In this document: one piece after another, positions 23,593-25,194 of the stretch
How positions within the stretch are numbered: the first letter of the stretch is position 1
Layout of the letters: each line of letters starts with the position of its first letter
Assembly (NCBI GenBank): GCA_964636345.1
Contig: CAZWRL010000010.1
Span: 1-25,194, forward strand
DNA length: 25,194 nt
Direction of reading: 5' to 3'
DNA from: JBBTXJ01 sp964636345
Lineage (GTDB): Bacteria > Patescibacteriota > Patescibacteriia > Magasanikbacterales > JBBTXJ01
The notes under the pieces: model-generated
What the model saw: only the letters and a program-made list of their open reading frames with translations
Database searches by the model: none
What the model was told of the DNA's origin: nothing
Position numbers and translations under genes: made by a program

Positions 23593-23783
23593 TGCAGGAT
23601 TAGTGGCAACGAGCAGCAACGAAACGATACGATGATTGTCTGCGGGCCACCTAATATTCACAAAAATCCTCTGAAAAAATATTTTTCAAAAAAACAAATT
23701 GGACTGATGAGAAAAAATTTACCTTGCAAGGCGCAAACTTTTTCTTTAGATCTCTCGATCCAGCCTCATACATACTATATCAC

Positions 23784-23812
23784 AAAAATAAAAAAGCGGC
23801 ACAATTGCCGCT
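23784..23812 (-). terminator. rmuC intrinsic terminator
   Basis: On the minus strand AGCGGCA-ATTG-TGCCGCT followed by T6ATTTTT. It lies about 95 bases after the rmuC stop; the bases in between are AT-rich and hold no gene. Confidence 0.8.
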
Positions 23813-23906
23813 GTGTATAACTTTTATTTTTTGATCACTAAATCCATTATTTTTCTGTCACAAAATCTATCAAAATTTTTACCAAAAATAGTATCAAAAA
23901 ATGACG

Positions 23907-25055
23907 TCAAAAATCCACGCCAGTTTGCTCATTTTCGTCTAGCAAATCAACAATTTTTTCACCTTCATTTATTTTTCCCAGGGGGGCTGATTCAGGAGAT
24001 AAATAAAGTGAATTTTTTTGATTATTTCCGATCTCCAAACGGCCTCCAAATTTCTCCAATTTTTTCTCACCAACTTGGTATGTTTTTGATGCGCTTCCCA
24101 AATGTTTTCCAAGCACGCGATAGTTCTCGTCAAACCGTTCAAAATCTCCGCGCAATTGGCCAAGGTGTTTGAGTATCTCTTGAGCACGCTCCTCAACCTG
24201 CATGCCGCGCAAACCAAGCAAGATTGTTTGAAGATAAATATAAAAAGAATTTGGGGAAACCGGGATCACGCGGCGCTCGTGGGCATATTCCACAACATTC
24301 TTGTCGCCATCGCCGCCACGGATGATCGTCTCATAATAAACATTCTCCGCCGGCACATACATCAGCGCCATGGGAAGCGTGCCTTCTTCAGGTAAAATAT
24401 AAAGCTTGGATATTTTATCTATGTGTTTTTTGACATCGACGATAAACGCCTTGCGCAACCGCTCTTGTTCTGGCGCGTCCTGCGCCTCTAGGGACTGCGT
24501 AAGATGCTCAAGAGGGAACTTAGAGTCAATCGGCACCAAAAGCCCGTCACGGAGGCGAATAACGGCATCTACGCGCTCGCCACTCTTGAAGGTGTGTTGC
24601 AATTCATACTGTCCGGCCGGTAAAATTTGAGCGAGCAGGTCTGCCAAAAAATGTTCCCCAATGCCGCCGCGTAGTTTTGGTGAGCGAAAAATATCCTGCA
24701 ACGATGAAATATCTTTGCCAATATCCTCAATGCGCTTGTTTGCTTCCTCAAGCTGACTTAGTTTGCTGGTAACGGATGTATAGGCGCGCGCGGCGTTGTC
24801 TAAACGCTCGCCAACGGCCTGGTTGGTTTTGTAGATGGCCTCCGCATTCTCCAGAAGCCGTTTGCCCATCTGGTCACCCATGCGACCCAGTTGTTCGTTT
24901 AATTGCGTGTTAAGACCCTCTATCTGACGTTGCAAAAGCAGCGTGGCTGTGCTATCATCCGGTACTGGCTTTTTACGCAAAAAATAAAGGAGGATTACCA
25001 GTGTAGAGATGGCGATCAGCGCGGTAATGACGGAGAAAAACAATACGAAATTCAT
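23907..25055 (-). CDS. rmuC: DNA recombination protein RmuC
   Basis: Membrane-tethered protein of the RmuC family; in E. coli it limits inversions at short inverted repeats, and it is thought to be a nuclease. It has 382 residues. One N-terminal membrane segment (about 3-26) is followed by a long coiled coil (about 38-125). The nuclease-like domain begins at RGGIGEHFLADLL (E134), with VDAVIRL (D163) and VPIDSKFPLE (D177, K179) in a PD-(D/E)xK arrangement, then MYVPAENVYYE, VIPVSPNSFYIYLQTI and GLRGMQVEERAQEILKHLG. The C-terminal tail is acidic and weakly conserved. It uses TGA as stop. The ATG follows a -10 (TACAAT, 25068-25063) by 7 bases, so the mRNA may be leaderless. No Shine-Dalgarno. 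Confidence 0.94.
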   Translation of the reverse strand: MNFVLFFSVITALIAISTLVILLYFLRKKPVPDDSTATLLLQRQIEGLNTQLNEQLGRMGDQMGKRLLENAEAIYKTNQAVGERLDNAARAYTSVTSKLSQLEEANKRIEDIGKDISSLQDIFRSPKLRGGIGEHFLADLLAQILPAGQYELQHTFKSGERVDAVIRLRDGLLVPIDSKFPLEHLTQSLEAQDAPEQERLRKAFIVDVKKHIDKISKLYILPEEGTLPMALMYVPAENVYYETIIRGGDGDKNVVEYAHERRVIPVSPNSFYIYLQTILLGLRGMQVEERAQEILKHLGQLRGDFERFDENYRVLGKHLGSASKTYQVGEKKLEKFGGRLEIGNNQKNSLYLSPESAPLGKINEGEKIVDLLDENEQTGVDF

Positions 25056-25062
25056 AAGAAGG

Positions 25063-25085
25063 ATTGTATCTTAGCATGGTACAAT
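25063..25085. promoter_or_regulatory. back-to-back -10 elements for rmuC and tRNA-Arg
   Basis: ATTGTA (25063-25068) and TACAAT (25080-25085) form an inverted repeat. Each arm serves as a -10 pointing outwards. The plus-strand one is an extended -10 (TGGTACAAT, 25077-25085), 21 bases before the tRNA. Neither has a good -35, and the two promoters must share the same face of DNA. Confidence 0.5.
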
Positions 25086-25106
25086 AGTTACCGCCAGCAT
25101 CAATCC

Positions 25107-25180
25107 GCCCCCGTAGTTTAACGGAAGAACTATCCCGTCCTAAGGGAGAAATGGAGGTTCAATTCCTTCCGGGGGCACCA
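25107..25180 (+). tRNA. tRNA-Arg(CCT)
   Basis: Acceptor stem GCCCCCG/CGGGGGC is perfect. Anticodon stem TCCC/GGGA encloses the loop GTCCTAA, so the anticodon is CCT, reading AGG. The T arm is GGAGG-TTCAATT-CCTTC. Discriminator A is followed by an encoded CCA (25178-25180), unlike the tRNA-Cys of this window. Confidence 0.95.
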
Positions 25181-25194
25181 CGTAGGAAAAGTCA

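Larger units (their letters stand above)
23484..23730. other. candidate replication origin or DnaA-binding locus
   Basis: Three DnaA boxes in the same orientation: TTATCCACA at 23488-23496 and 23552-23560 (both perfect) and TTTTCCACA at 23540-23548 (fits TTWTNCACA). The second and third are 12 bp apart. Two copies of a 22-bp palindrome interleave with them (23500-23521, 23568-23589). A very AT-rich stretch follows (23651-23730, including TGAAAAA/TTTTTCA), a possible unwinding element. The gene-free region from 23234 to 23906 has no other explanation for most of its length. dnaA, dnaN and rpmH are not in the window, so this may instead be a DnaA-titration or regulatory site. Confidence 0.5.

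Noticed and set aside
23500..23820. A 106-codon plus-strand frame in the putative origin
   Set aside because: It begins in the palindrome, runs through AT-rich sequence and ends in the rmuC terminator; the composition is not protein-like.
1..25194. Recoding of UGA, as in Gracilibacteria or Absconditabacteria
   Set aside because: UGA ends rmuC and the PilB-like gene at sensible places, and none occurs inside the conserved proteins.

Overview
The window looks like part of a chromosome of a Candidate Phyla Radiation (Patescibacteria) bacterium. This is inferred from the gene set, not from a search. RpoB is compact (1,090 residues), no gene shows a Shine-Dalgarno sequence, and the rpsF-ssb-rpsR operon lacks rplI. 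An ftsK/RodZ-like/recA cluster has shed the genes that sit inside it in Firmicutes, and two envelope proteins carry bacterial Ig-like tails. UGA acts as a normal stop (rmuC, PilB-like gene), which argues against the UGA-recoding lineages (Gracilibacteria, Absconditabacteria). A run of 100 Ns (21414-21513) marks a draft scaffold and cuts polA and holA.

Layout. 1-6922 (minus): rpoB then rpoC, the latter running off the left edge. 6923-7900: a long gene-free stretch with four promoters (rpoB, a plus-strand RNA, a minus-strand RNA, ftsK), a 6S-RNA-like rod and a second, larger structured RNA of unknown family. 7901-11972 (plus): ftsK, a RodZ-like HTH/membrane protein, recA. 12135-13968 (minus): rpsF-ssb-rpsR-efp. 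14034-15161 (plus): a PilB/GspE-like protein whose Walker A and Walker B sequences have decayed while its zinc tetracysteine remains. Then come tRNA-Cys, a secreted 3D-domain protein (minus), a class A penicillin-binding protein, polA and holA (plus), and rpsT and a small secreted protein (minus). 23234-23906 is gene-free and holds a small RNA or leader candidate and a possible replication origin: three DnaA boxes interleaved with two copies of a 22-bp palindrome. rmuC (minus) and tRNA-Arg(CCT) close the window.

The genes cover transcription (RNA polymerase), chromosome segregation, replication and recombination (FtsK, RecA, SSB, Pol I, Pol III delta, RmuC), translation (S6, S18, S20, EF-P, tRNAs) and peptidoglycan synthesis or turnover (PBP1, 3D protein, RodZ-like). 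No phage, insertion sequence, CRISPR array or defence gene was seen.

The observations most worth following are the DnaA-box/palindrome locus, the pseudo-ATPase of the PilB family, the two structured RNAs between rpoB and ftsK, and a start-site rule: all 16 protein starts visible here lack a Shine-Dalgarno, and all have a pyrimidine at -1 (T in 14, C in 2). Several promoters use an extended -10 of the form TGATAYACT placed only a few bases before the ATG.
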